From Chlorobium sp. (GTDB lineage: Bacteria > Bacteroidota > Chlorobiia > Chlorobiales > Chlorobiaceae): DNA of 61,278 bases. The position numbers and the translations under genes are program-made. The stretch is taken from contig JANQHQ010000034.1 in assembly GCA_028282595.1 (NCBI GenBank), forward strand, positions 1 through 61,278, given 5' to 3'. Below are positions 49,105 through 58,417 of this stretch, piece by piece. The notes beneath the pieces are model-generated. The model searched no databases. It saw only the letters and a program-made list of their open reading frames with translations, and was not told where the DNA came from. Within the stretch, counting starts at the first letter, position 1. The number at the start of each line of letters is the position of its first letter.

Positions 49105-51300
49105 TCAGAACGCTTCCCCAATACCGAAGTTGAAGGTGAAGTCGCCCGGCTGCCAGGTGGAAAACCGCCACGGATCGTCCTCCGAGGGATCGTAAAGTTT
49201 CCAGGCGAAGTCGAACCGGAAGGGGCCTATGGGCGATCCGAGCCGCAGGCCGACGCCGGCGTCCCAGGCGATGTCCCGGTAGAACGATTTCAGGGTAAGC
49301 CCGTAGGGGCCGTTCCGGTCCCAGATGTTTCCGGCGTCGGTAAAGAGCGCGATGCCGGAGGGTTGGCCGAAGAGCTTGAAGAACTTCAGGCGGTATTCGA
49401 GATTGCCTTCGATCTTGATGTCCGCCCCCATGCCGGACGCGGCTTCACTGTCGTTGCTTCCCGGTCCGAGGGTGTTGAAGAGCCAGCCGCGCATGCTGTT
49501 CGGTCCGCCGGCGTAGAACCGCCGCTCATCGGGTGTATTGTCGGCCTTGCCGAAGGGCGTCATGGCTCCCAGAAACACCCGTCCGGCGATCTGCTGCTGT
49601 TCGTCGAGGTTCCTGGCGAAGCTGAACTGTCCGCTGAGCTTGAAGAACTGCGAGTAGGGGGTGCCCAGCACCTGGGGGTCGGCGTCGGTGAAGCCGTCGT
49701 AGCTCCGCACGTCGACATATTCGTCGATCAGGTAGGCGAGGGCGCCGACCGCCTCGAAACTGGCGTTCCAGTTGTAGGTTGTCTTTCTTTCGGGAACGTT
49801 CCGGTTGGAGTAATAATATTGCAGCCTGAAGGTCTGGTTGAGGTTGGTCTGCAGCAGGCTGTCGAGGCTGTTGTCCACGTCGGACGGGTCGAAGGGATCG
49901 ACGTCGATTCTCCGGGCCAAGTCGGTTATGAAGAGCTGCCGGAAGCCGTCGAGAGAGTCCTTTTTCACCCATTCGAGCTCGAAAAAGTCGAAGATCAGGC
50001 GGGATTTCGGCGTGAGCTGCGCGTTGTAGCTTGCGCGGGCGAGGCCCTTCCGGTTATCGAGCAGTATGGGGAGGCGCGAACTGGTGTATTCGAGTGTTGC
50101 CGAATAGACGTTTCCCGGGCGTTCGAGTTCCGGTACGACGAGATTGGCCGACAGTCCGAGATCGTAGGAGCGGTACGGTTCGTACTGGTCCTCTTCCAGA
50201 TTGTCGAGAAGATCGTTCGAATCCCCGAGTTCCGTGCCGTAGTCGACTTTCACGGTCAGGTTTTCCGCGGAGCCGAACAGGTTCTTGTTTTCGTATTTGA
50301 GAGAGGAGCCCACGAAGAGATCGCCGTAGCGGTTGTCGGCGAACAGTTTCGGCTCGATCAGATGCTTCGGCTTCGGTTCCAGGTGGAGCGACGTGTAGAG
50401 CAGGCCGTCGCTTACGGAGTCCTTGCGTATGAAGACGGACGAGAAGGCGTTGGTCGCGCCGAAGTTCTGCAGGGTCTTCTGCTGCAGGGACTGTTTCGTT
50501 CTGTCGCCCGGGCGGTAGGCCGTGAGATTCGTGACGAGGGATTTCGACAGTTTCTGGCCGCCGTAGACGGCGATGTCGATGTCGTCCTTGCGGGCGGTTT
50601 CGAGCGTACCGGGATCGTCCGTGTTAAGGGGGTCGTGGACGACCGCGCGCAAGGGACCGTAGCGAAGCTGTCGCGGCAGGCTCACGGTAAAGGAAATTCC
50701 GGCATTTGCGCCGACGGTATCGACACGTATGCGTATGCTGTCCTCGTCCATGAAGGCGTAGCCGTACTCCCGGAAGAAATCGACGGTCCGGTCCCGTTCC
50801 TCGAGCAGGGCATCGACCGTGAAGCGGGAGTCGCGCTCGATCTTCGAGCCGGAAAGGTAGCTCTGCCGGAGCGTGTCGGCGAGAGTGTCGAGCCCGTCGT
50901 AGCGCACGGCGTCTATCCGGGCCGGCTCCCTTTCCGCGATCGTGATGTCTATGAGAATCTTCCCGTCTCTTTCCCGGCTCGTGACCGATGTGTCGATCAA
51001 GGCGTCGAAGTAACCCTTGTAGGAGTAGAGTTTCCGGATGAGCGCGACGTCCCGGTCGAAGGTTTCCCGGAGGAAGGAATGGCCCTTCGAGGTGGACATC
51101 ACCTCCAGAAGTTCATCCCTGCCGATCGCCTTGTTGCCCGCGAGGGAGATCTTTTTTACTTCGGGTTCTTCCGTGTCGTTTTCACCGCCGTAACAGGCTG
51201 CCGTGTGGATGGCTGCGGAAAGAGTCGCCAGTATGAGGGCGGCGGAGCATGTCCGCAGGATGGTCGCTAAAAAAAACACATGTTCGCTCCTGGATTTCAA
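49105..51300 (-). CDS. Omp85-family outer-membrane protein (BamA/TamA-like)
   Basis: A 731-residue protein with an N-terminal signal-like hydrophobic stretch, two to three POTRA domains (VKKISLAGNKAIGRDELLEV, AYRPGD-type segments) over about 50-300, and a C-terminal beta-barrel (MRGWLFNTLGPG loop, GVGLRLGSPIGPFRFDFAWKLYDP) ending in a terminal phenylalanine. Length fits TamA/surface antigen D15 proteins. It would insert or translocate outer-membrane proteins. Downstream of the DUF2795 gene by 4 bases. Confidence 0.85.
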   Translation of the reverse strand: MKSRSEHVFFLATILRTCSAALILATLSAAIHTAACYGGENDTEEPEVKKISLAGNKAIGRDELLEVMSTSKGHSFLRETFDRDVALIRKLYSYKGYFDALIDTSVTSRERDGKILIDITIAEREPARIDAVRYDGLDTLADTLRQSYLSGSKIERDSRFTVDALLEERDRTVDFFREYGYAFMDEDSIRIRVDTVGANAGISFTVSLPRQLRYGPLRAVVHDPLNTDDPGTLETARKDDIDIAVYGGQKLSKSLVTNLTAYRPGDRTKQSLQQKTLQNFGATNAFSSVFIRKDSVSDGLLYTSLHLEPKPKHLIEPKLFADNRYGDLFVGSSLKYENKNLFGSAENLTVKVDYGTELGDSNDLLDNLEEDQYEPYRSYDLGLSANLVVPELERPGNVYSATLEYTSSRLPILLDNRKGLARASYNAQLTPKSRLIFDFFELEWVKKDSLDGFRQLFITDLARRIDVDPFDPSDVDNSLDSLLQTNLNQTFRLQYYYSNRNVPERKTTYNWNASFEAVGALAYLIDEYVDVRSYDGFTDADPQVLGTPYSQFFKLSGQFSFARNLDEQQQIAGRVFLGAMTPFGKADNTPDERRFYAGGPNSMRGWLFNTLGPGSNDSEAASGMGADIKIEGNLEYRLKFFKLFGQPSGIALFTDAGNIWDRNGPYGLTLKSFYRDIAWDAGVGLRLGSPIGPFRFDFAWKLYDPSEDDPWRFSTWQPGDFTFNFGIGEAF

Positions 51301-51304
51301 CCGG

Positions 51305-51532
51305 CTAATTCAGTGACTCTTCGTCGCCGTAGCAGAAATCCTCGTCTGTGGGATAGTCGGGCCAGATCTCTTCGAGGCTTTCGTACAGCTCGTCGCTTTC
51401 GGGGAGCTCGAAAAGATTGTCGATGACGGCCTGGGGAGCGCCGGTACGGTTCACATAGTCAATCAGTTCGTCCCTGGTGGCAGGCCACGGTGCATCGGCA
51501 ACATATCGAGCCAGATCCAGATTCCAGTACAT
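51305..51532 (-). CDS. DUF2795-domain small protein
   Basis: A 75-residue acidic protein: LARYVADAPWPATRDELIDYVNRTGAPQAVIDNLFELPESDELYESLEEIWPDYP matches the DUF2795 pattern (xYPATKxELxxxA...GAxxxVxxxLxxLPD). Unknown function. It is packed between the M23 peptidase and Omp85 genes on the same strand. Confidence 0.75.
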   Translation of the reverse strand: MYWNLDLARYVADAPWPATRDELIDYVNRTGAPQAVIDNLFELPESDELYESLEEIWPDYPTDEDFCYGDEESLN

Positions 51533-51556
51533 ACGGTCTAACGTGTTAAGTCGGAT

Positions 51557-52453
51557 TTACGAATTACCGTCGCTCTGCACGAGAGCCGGTTTCGCCGTCA
51601 GGTAGTTCTCGGGTGTGAAGTCGTCGAAAAAGTAGGACGACGGATTGACTTTCCGGTTGTTCCTGTGCACTTCGTAGTGCAGGTGGGGGCCGGTTGAAAT
51701 TCCCGTGTTGCCGGAGAGCGCGATCACTTCGCCGCGAACGACCCTCTGCCCCTTTCTGACCATGATTTTGGAAAGATGCGCGTAAACGGTCTTGTAACCG
51801 TAACCGTGGTCGATGACGACCTTCTTGCCGTAACCGCCGTGATAGCCGGTATAACGGACCACGCCGTTGCCCGGCGCATGGATTTTCGACCCGAGGGGGG
51901 TGGAAAAGTCAACGCCGTCATGGTGCAGGCGGCGCTTGTAGATCGGATGGAAGCGATGGCCGAACCGGCTGCTTACCGGCGAATTGACCGGTTTGAGTGC
52001 GGGGAGGGAGGCGAAGTAGTCCTGGTTCGTTTCCCATGCCCGGCGGATTTTCTCGTGACTTTCCTTCTGGGCTTCGACCTTCAGGCTCAGCAGTTCGATT
52101 TTTTTCTCCGTTTCTTCCAGGAGAAGGGCCGAAGGGCTGTCGTCGAACGGCATGCTCCGGCTTCCGCCGGTGCCCGGGAGCTCCTCTTCGACCGGCAGGT
52201 TGACCGCGAGGCGGAGCCGGTTGTCGGAGGCTGAGAGACTCGCAAGTTGTGATTCGAGCCGCTCTATCTGGCGTTCGAGGGTGTGAAAGGCCTTATTGCC
52301 GGGAGCCGGAGAGTTGCCGGAACAGATGGCGAAAACCGCTGCCGACACGAGGAGCGCAAAGAGGAGCACGCTTCCGGCAAGAATCGCGGTGACGTTCGCC
52401 TGTTTGAACCTGCCGTCTTTCGTGCAGTAGTAGAAGCGTTTTCGGGAAAACAT
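51557..52453 (-). CDS. M23-family peptidoglycan endopeptidase
   Basis: A 298-residue protein with one N-terminal membrane anchor (VTAILAGSVLLFALLVSAAV), a coiled coil (about 55-150) and a C-terminal LytM/M23 domain. Zinc ligands visible: H in RFGHRFHPI, HHDGVDFS (H-x3-D) and GPHLHYEVH. It probably trims peptidoglycan during growth or division. ATG 52453 chosen: MFSRKRFYYC is followed directly by the anchor. Confidence 0.88.
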   Translation of the reverse strand: MFSRKRFYYCTKDGRFKQANVTAILAGSVLLFALLVSAAVFAICSGNSPAPGNKAFHTLERQIERLESQLASLSASDNRLRLAVNLPVEEELPGTGGSRSMPFDDSPSALLLEETEKKIELLSLKVEAQKESHEKIRRAWETNQDYFASLPALKPVNSPVSSRFGHRFHPIYKRRLHHDGVDFSTPLGSKIHAPGNGVVRYTGYHGGYGKKVVIDHGYGYKTVYAHLSKIMVRKGQRVVRGEVIALSGNTGISTGPHLHYEVHRNNRKVNPSSYFFDDFTPENYLTAKPALVQSDGNS

Positions 52454-52545
52454 TGTCTCCGGCTGTTTGTCTCGGAAGGGATTTCCGACGTGAACCACGA
52501 AAATATAAAAAAAGTTTTTTGTTCGGCAATAGAGCTCCGGAGGCG

Positions 52546-55317
52546 TCAGTGAGCGTCGAGCCAGTTTTTGCCCGATCCGATTTCAACCTCCACGGGCACG
52601 GTTGCGAGACCGCAGATTTCGGCCGCTTTCACCATAGCGTCCCTGACGACTACCGTCAGCGCTTCCTTTTCGGCGGCGGTTGTTTCGAAGACCAGTTCGT
52701 CATGCACCTGCAGAAGCATGGCCGATGTCATCTTTCGTTCGGACAGCCGGTCGGCGATGAGGGCCATGGCGCATTTGATGATGTCTGCCGCCGTTCCCTG
52801 GATCGGGGTGTTCATGGCCGCTCTTTCGGCGGCCTTGCGGACGTTGCCGTTCCTGCTCCGCAGGTTCGCTATGTAGCGTCTTCGGCCGAGAAGGGTGGTG
52901 ACGAAGCCCTTTTGCGTGGCATCCTCGATAATCTTGCCCAGCGCCTCGAACAGTGCGGGATATTTCGATACGTAGGTGTCGATGATCGAACCGGCCTCCT
53001 TGCGGGTGATGTTCAGGCGCTGCGCGAGCCCGAACGGCTGGAGACCGTAAAGAACGCCGAAGTTGACCTCCTTGGCCTTTCGTCTCATGTCGGGGGTGAT
53101 GTCCGGCGTGTCGAAGACGACCCTGGCGGTGGTGGCGTGGATGTCCTCCCGGTTTCTGAATGCATCGATGAGCTGCCGGTCCTGCGACAGCTCCGCCGCG
53201 ATGCGCAGCTCGATCTGGGAGTAGTCGGCCGAAAGCAGGAGGGCGTTGTGCTTCGAGGGTATGAACGCCTTGCGGATTTCGCGACCGAGTTCGGTGCGGA
53301 TCGGGATGTTCTGCAGGTTCGGGTTCGAGGAGGAGAGTCGGCCGGTCGCCGTGATGTGCTGGTTGAAGGTCGTGTGCAGCTTTCCCGTCCGCGGGCTGAG
53401 CATTTTCGGCAGCGCTTCGATGTAGGTGGTCCTGAGCTTCTGCAGGCTTCTGTACTCGAGGATGTCGGAGGCTATGGGGTGCAGCACGGCCAGTTCCTCG
53501 AGCACCCTGACATCGGTGGAGTAGCCGGTTTTGGTGGTTCTTTTCGAAGGCAGCCCGAGCACCGTGAAGAGAATGTGGCCGAGCTGTTTCGGGGAGTCGA
53601 TGTTGAAGGGAGTGCCGGCGGTTTCGTGGATTCTTTCCGTAAGTCCCGCAAGGGTTTTCCGGACGGTTTTCGCGGTTTCGGCCAGATGCTCCGTGTCGAG
53701 TGCGATGCCGTGGTGCTCCATGTCGGCAAGCACCGTGACGAGGGGAAACTCTATGGTGCGGCAGAGCCGGTCCAGCTCGACGTTCTCGCGCAGTTCGGTC
53801 GAGAGCCGCTCCTCGAGCTGCAGCGTGACATCGGCGTCCTGGCAGGCGTAGTCTTTCAGGCGGTCCGCCGGAACGTCCCGGATGGAGAGGGCCTGTTTTC
53901 CGGTACCGGTCAGTTCGGAGAAGGTCGTGGTCCTGTAGCCGAGCTTGCGCTCGGCGAGATCGTCCAGGTTGTGCTTTTCCTCCGGATCGACAATATAGCT
54001 GGCCAGCATCGTGTCGAAGCCGACCGGAGCGAGGTCGATCCCGTGGTTTTTCAGGACCAGGATGTCGTACTTGAGATTCTGTCCGGTTTTGAGAATGGAG
54101 CGGTTTTCAAGAACGGGGCGGAGCCGTTCGAGAACAGTTTGCGCGTCGAGGCCTTGCGGGGTGCAGTGTATGAACCAGGCTTCTTTCGGCTTCCAGCTGA
54201 ACGAAAGTCCGACAAGTTCCGCTTCCAGGGTGTCGAGGCTCGTGGTTTCCGTATCGATTGCGAAGCCGTTCAGCTTTTCCAGCCGGTCGATGAGCCGCTC
54301 CACGCCGTCGAGGGTATCGACAAGGTTGTATGACGCGCCCTCCTGCGGACTCCGGAGCCGTTCGGCCGGATCGCCCGTTGTCGCCTCCGCGCCTGCTATG
54401 CCGGGAAAGAGCTGCGGAATCCTCTGGGCGAGCGTTTTCAGTTCGAGCCGTTCGAGCAGCCCGAACAGCTTTTCTCCGTCGGGTTCCGCGCGCGCCATCT
54501 CCTCGAACGAGGTGTCGAGCTCGATATCGGTCCGGATGGTGACGAGCTCCCGGATCAGGTCCTGCCGGTCGCGGAACTCTTCGAGGCTGGTGCGGGATTT
54601 CGCGGGGAGCTCTTCGAGGTGTTGCATGACGCCGTCCAGGCTCCCGTAAGCGTTGAGGAGTTTCGAGGCTGTTTTCGGCCCGATTCCCTTCGCACCGGGA
54701 ATGTTGTCCGAACTGTCCCCGGTCAGGGTCAGAAGATCGACGAACAGCTCCGGCATAACGCCGAACTGCGTTCGGACCTCGTCTTCGCCCATCATCTCCA
54801 GGTCGTTCTGTCTCTTTCCCGGTTTGAGGATTCTCACCCCGTGGTGCACGAGCTGCGCAAGATCCTTGTCGGGCGTGACGATGAAGACGGGGGAGCGCTT
54901 TTCGAACATTCTCGCGGCGGTTCCGATGAGGTCGTCGGCTTCGTAGCCCGGTTGTTTCAGGACGGGAATACGAAGGGCGTCGATCAGTTCGAAAATGGTG
55001 TCGAGCTGGTTGACGAGATCTTCCGGCGGTGCTGGCCGGTTGGCCTTGTAGGAGTCGTAAAGCTCGTGGCGGAAGGTTTTTTCCGCGCTGTCGAACGCCA
55101 CCGCCAGATGGGACGGGTTGTAGGTCTCCAGGATTTTCAGCAGTGTCGAGAGAAAACCGTAGGTCGCTCCCGTCGGTACGCCGTCCTTCGTGGACATACC
55201 GGTTCTCTGCAGGGCGAAAAACGACCGGTAGACGAGCGCCATTCCGTCGAGCAGGAAAAGCTGCGGGGAGCTGTTGCCGTTCTCTTCCGCACCGGGGTTT
55301 TCCCGCGTGCTGCTCAT
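52546..55317 (-). CDS. polA: DNA polymerase I
   Basis: A 923-residue family A polymerase with all three domains: 5'-3' exonuclease (LFLLDGMALVYRSFFAL, GATYGFLSTLLKIL, VTPDKDLAQLV, LTGDSSDNIPGAKGIGPKTA), 3'-5' exonuclease with FAIDTETTSLD retained, and polymerase with motif A LLSADYSQIELRI, motif B RRKAKEVNFGVLYGLQPFGLA and motif C LLQVHDELVFE. The start is uncertain: 55317 or an ATG at 55362 overlapping pheA. Confidence 0.94.
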   Translation of the reverse strand: MSSTRENPGAEENGNSSPQLFLLDGMALVYRSFFALQRTGMSTKDGVPTGATYGFLSTLLKILETYNPSHLAVAFDSAEKTFRHELYDSYKANRPAPPEDLVNQLDTIFELIDALRIPVLKQPGYEADDLIGTAARMFEKRSPVFIVTPDKDLAQLVHHGVRILKPGKRQNDLEMMGEDEVRTQFGVMPELFVDLLTLTGDSSDNIPGAKGIGPKTASKLLNAYGSLDGVMQHLEELPAKSRTSLEEFRDRQDLIRELVTIRTDIELDTSFEEMARAEPDGEKLFGLLERLELKTLAQRIPQLFPGIAGAEATTGDPAERLRSPQEGASYNLVDTLDGVERLIDRLEKLNGFAIDTETTSLDTLEAELVGLSFSWKPKEAWFIHCTPQGLDAQTVLERLRPVLENRSILKTGQNLKYDILVLKNHGIDLAPVGFDTMLASYIVDPEEKHNLDDLAERKLGYRTTTFSELTGTGKQALSIRDVPADRLKDYACQDADVTLQLEERLSTELRENVELDRLCRTIEFPLVTVLADMEHHGIALDTEHLAETAKTVRKTLAGLTERIHETAGTPFNIDSPKQLGHILFTVLGLPSKRTTKTGYSTDVRVLEELAVLHPIASDILEYRSLQKLRTTYIEALPKMLSPRTGKLHTTFNQHITATGRLSSSNPNLQNIPIRTELGREIRKAFIPSKHNALLLSADYSQIELRIAAELSQDRQLIDAFRNREDIHATTARVVFDTPDITPDMRRKAKEVNFGVLYGLQPFGLAQRLNITRKEAGSIIDTYVSKYPALFEALGKIIEDATQKGFVTTLLGRRRYIANLRSRNGNVRKAAERAAMNTPIQGTAADIIKCAMALIADRLSERKMTSAMLLQVHDELVFETTAAEKEALTVVVRDAMVKAAEICGLATVPVEVEIGSGKNWLDAH

Positions 55318-55345
55318 ATCGAGGGCCAGCTGTCGCCGGCCGCTG

Positions 55346-56185
55346 CTATTCGACGATGCCATAGCTGCCGAGTACTTTTACCATCGTTGCGAATTCGCCG
55401 AGGTGCCCGAGGGCGTTTCGGATGTTTTGTTCGTCCCTGTGTCCGATGAAGTCGACATAGAAGAAGTACTCGAAAGCCTTTTTTCTCGACGGTCTCGATT
55501 CGATCTTCGTCATGTCGATCGAGCGGAGAGCGAGGGTCGCCATCGCCTTGAAAAGCGATCCCTGTTCGTTCGGCAGTGTGAAGACGATGGAGGTTTTCCA
55601 CCGGGAAATGTCGGGCTGCGTCCTGAATGCAATGCCGGTCGTATGTTCTTCGTGCGTGATGCAGAAAAAGCGGGTGATGTTCCACTCTTCGTCCGCCAGG
55701 TTCTCCTGCAGGATATCGAGCCCGTAAAGCTCTCCCGCCCGCCGGGAGGCGATGGCGAAACGCGACGGATCGCCGCCCGCGGCGACCATTTTCGCGCTTC
55801 CGGCGGTGTCGTAGGCCACTTCCGGCTTGAGATTCCTGTGGGCGGTGAAGAAGTTGCGGCACTGCGCGAGAGCCTGCGGATGCGACAGCACCGCGCCCTC
55901 ACTCCCGACGGACGCACCGGGAAGTCCGAGAAGACAGTGCTCGACCTTGACGAACGTTTCGGCCACGATACTGACCGGGTGCTGCATCAGGAGGTCGTAG
56001 TTGTGGTGGATGCTTCCTCCGAGGGAATTTTCGATAGGAACGACCGCGCAGAACACATCTCCGTGTTCAACCGCGTAAAAGGCCTCGTCGAATGTTTCGA
56101 AGGGGCGGGGTTCGCCGAAACGCAGGGCGGCGATCTCGCTGTACGCTCCGGGTTCGCCCTGGTACGCGACTAACCTGTTTGTCAT
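55346..56185 (-). CDS. pheA: Prephenate dehydratase
   Basis: A 279-residue monofunctional enzyme making phenylpyruvate. Catalytic domain about 1-185 (VAYQGEPGAYSE, VVPIENSLGGSIHHNYDLL, the TRF motif in NITRFFCI) and C-terminal ACT domain (FTLPNEQGSLFKAMATLALR with IESRPSRKKAFEYFFYVDF, the ESRP motif) for phenylalanine feedback inhibition. No chorismate mutase domain. Leads into polA on the same strand. Confidence 0.94.
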   Translation of the reverse strand: MTNRLVAYQGEPGAYSEIAALRFGEPRPFETFDEAFYAVEHGDVFCAVVPIENSLGGSIHHNYDLLMQHPVSIVAETFVKVEHCLLGLPGASVGSEGAVLSHPQALAQCRNFFTAHRNLKPEVAYDTAGSAKMVAAGGDPSRFAIASRRAGELYGLDILQENLADEEWNITRFFCITHEEHTTGIAFRTQPDISRWKTSIVFTLPNEQGSLFKAMATLALRSIDMTKIESRPSRKKAFEYFFYVDFIGHRDEQNIRNALGHLGEFATMVKVLGSYGIVE

Positions 56186-56360
56186 TATTTTTATTATTTT
56201 TTTCTTGTGATTCCGGTGCGGTGCGGCGGATGGCTTTCGATCGCGACGTCGTCCTGCGGTTCGCGCGGGAAGCGGTGGTCCGCTCCGGGTTTATTTACTC
56301 AAATTTATTCTTTTCTCATAAAACGGTATTTTTCCGGTTTTCAATCACTCGATAGTACTT

Positions 56361-57113
56361 ATGTCCGGACACAGCAAATGGTCGACGATCAAGCGCAAGA
56401 AAGCCGCGACCGATCAGAAAAGAGGAAACCTGTTCACCAAACTGGTGAAGGAGATAACCATTGCCGCGAAGATGGGCGGCGGGGACCCTACGGGCAACCC
56501 CCGTCTCCGGCTGGCGATCGACAACGCGCGCGCGAATTCGATGCCGGCGGAAAACATTCAGCGCGCGATCAAGAAAGGCACCGGGGAGCTCGACGGGGTT
56601 ACCTACGAGGAGATAACCTATGAGGGTTACGGTCCGGGAGGGATCGCCCTGATTATCGAGACCGCGACCGACAACCGCAACAGGACCGTGGCCGATGTCC
56701 GTCATGTCATGAACAGGAGCAACGGTTCCCTGGGAGAGACCGGCAGCGTGGCCTGGATGTTCCAGCGCAAGGGCAGCATCGACGTGCCGAAAAGCGCCGC
56801 GGGCGAGGAGCGGCTGATGGAGGTTCTGCTCGATGCGGGCCTCGAGGATCTCGACGCCGGCGACGAAAACTACTTCAACGTCATTACCGACGTCAAGGAT
56901 CTGGAGACGGCCAAGAAAGCGCTTGACGAAGCGGGCATAGCTTACGAGAACGCGAAGATCGACATGATCCCCGACAACGTCGTGGAGCTTGAATCCGACG
57001 ATGCCGCCAAGGCCATAAAACTGATCGACGCCCTGGAAAACTGCGACGATGTCCAGGCGGTCTACAGCAATATCGAAATCAGCGAGCAGGCGATGAACTC
57101 CCTTGATTCCTGA
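56361..57113 (+). CDS. yebC: YebC/PmpR-family regulator (TACO1 family)
   Basis: A 250-residue protein beginning MSGHSKWSTIKRKKAATDQK, with PRLRLAIDNARANSMPAENI, YEGYGPGGIALIIETATDNR and VAWMFQRKG, matching the family throughout. Members act on transcription or on translation of difficult sequences. Upstream of ruvC, a very common order in bacteria. Confidence 0.95.
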   Translation: MSGHSKWSTIKRKKAATDQKRGNLFTKLVKEITIAAKMGGGDPTGNPRLRLAIDNARANSMPAENIQRAIKKGTGELDGVTYEEITYEGYGPGGIALIIETATDNRNRTVADVRHVMNRSNGSLGETGSVAWMFQRKGSIDVPKSAAGEERLMEVLLDAGLEDLDAGDENYFNVITDVKDLETAKKALDEAGIAYENAKIDMIPDNVVELESDDAAKAIKLIDALENCDDVQAVYSNIEISEQAMNSLDS

Positions 57114-57169
57114 ATCGCCTCCATGCCGCAGTTCCGGGATGTGCTCGAATAATCATTCAATTCTGTACT

Positions 57170-57736
57170 ATGGTCGTCATCGGGGTTGACCCCGGAAGCG
57201 TTCGGACCGGTTACGGCGTCGTGAGACGGGACGGGGACTCCTTTTCCCTGGTGACCTGCGGAGTCATCCGGCTGAGCTCCCGGCTCGGGATTCCGGAGAG
57301 AATCAAGATGATCTACGACGGGCTCGAGGAGCGCATCGGCGCCAGCGATCCGGCGGTGCTGGCTCTCGAAACCGCCTATGTCAACCGGAACGCCCAGTCG
57401 GCGCTCAAGCTCGGCCAGGTCCGGGGGGCGATCGTCGCGCTCGCCATGAACCGGGGGCTCGTCCTGCGCGAGTACGCTCCGAGGGAGGTCAAGTATGTCC
57501 TCACGGGGCGGGGCGGGGCGCGCAAGGAACAGGTGGCCTACATGGTCAGGCACTTTCTCGATATCCGCCACACCCTCAAACCTCACGACATAACCGATGC
57601 ACTGGGCATTGCCCTGTGCGATATGCTGAGCGGCGGCGAGGGCAGCGCGCCGCGACGGGCGAGAGTTGCCGGAAAGGCGCGCGGCGCGACAAGCTGGGCC
57701 GATTTCGTAAAGGAGAACCCCGAACTTCTGGTCTGA
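57170..57736 (+). CDS. ruvC: Holliday junction resolvase RuvC
   Basis: A 188-residue resolvase. Catalytic acids: D in VIGVDPGSVRTGYG, E in LALETAYVNRNAQSALKLGQ, and the D-x2-D pair in HDITDALGIALCD. A basic C-terminal tail follows. Starts 56 bases after yebC. ruvA and ruvB are not in the window. Confidence 0.95.
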   Translation: MVVIGVDPGSVRTGYGVVRRDGDSFSLVTCGVIRLSSRLGIPERIKMIYDGLEERIGASDPAVLALETAYVNRNAQSALKLGQVRGAIVALAMNRGLVLREYAPREVKYVLTGRGGARKEQVAYMVRHFLDIRHTLKPHDITDALGIALCDMLSGGEGSAPRRARVAGKARGATSWADFVKENPELLV

Positions 57737-57809
57737 GTCCTTTGCGCCGCATGCCGCCGGCGGCCGGGGTTCGACCCGTTAACCGTTATCCGCAAACTGG
57801 AAGAAAGCT

Positions 57810-58379
57810 GTGAAAGGGCATATCGTCAATCTGCCGAATTTCCTGAGTGTGTCGAGGATTCTCTTGATCCCCGGTTTTATCTACTACTTCGACCGGGGGG
57901 ATATCTGGATCGCGAACACGATTCTCGTCGTCGCCGTGCTGACCGACTGGTTCGACGGGAGAGCGGCCCGTTGGACCAACGAGGTGTCCGACATGGGCAA
58001 GATTCTCGATCCGCTGGCGGACAAGCTCTGCCTGGCCTCGGTCGCCGTCTATTTCATGGTCGTCGGGGACCTGCCCGTCTGGTTCGTGGCTTTCGTGGTG
58101 ACGCGCGATCTCATTATTTTTGTCGGGGCGGCTTACGTCAAGCATCACTACAAGGTGATCACCACCTCGCTGTGGCCGGGTAAGTGGGCGGTGGGTTTCG
58201 TCTCCATGATGTTTCTCGCCATGGTCTGGCCCCACCCGGTGTTCGACCGCTATCCCGTTCAGGAGTTTTTCATGTACCTTTCGGTCGTCATGCTGTTTTT
58301 TTCCTTTCTCCAGTACTTCGTGCGGTTTTTCCGCATCACGCGGGGCGTCGGGGAGGAGGCATCAAAAAAGCCGGGTTGA
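57810..58379 (+). CDS. pgsA: CDP-alcohol phosphatidyltransferase (PgsA-like)
   Basis: A 189-residue membrane protein with the complete motif D-x2-D-G-x2-A-R-x8-G-x3-D-x3-D (DWFDGRAARW to GKILDPLAD, about residues 47-72) and about five membrane helices. Likely phosphatidylglycerophosphate synthase or a close relative. Start GTG at 57810 with GGAAGAAAG upstream. The stop codon lies within the loop region of the following terminator. Confidence 0.87.
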   Translation: MKGHIVNLPNFLSVSRILLIPGFIYYFDRGDIWIANTILVVAVLTDWFDGRAARWTNEVSDMGKILDPLADKLCLASVAVYFMVVGDLPVWFVAFVVTRDLIIFVGAAYVKHHYKVITTSLWPGKWAVGFVSMMFLAMVWPHPVFDRYPVQEFFMYLSVVMLFFSFLQYFVRFFRITRGVGEEASKKPG

Positions 58380-58394
58380 CGACCCGGCTTTTTT
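58364..58394. terminator. Bidirectional Rho-independent terminator
   Basis: AAAAAAGCCGGGT (58364-58376) pairs perfectly with ACCCGGCTTTTTT (58382-58394) around a 5-base loop. A run of A/T on both sides serves the convergent pgsA and lpxC-fabZ. The pgsA stop (58377-58379) is in the loop. Confidence 0.9.
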
Positions 58395-58417
58395 CACGTT
58401 TTCCGCGGTTCTCCGGC

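Noticed and set aside
49363..51270. A 635-codon open frame opposite the Omp85 gene
   Set aside because: Antisense of a protein with clear signal, POTRA and barrel features.
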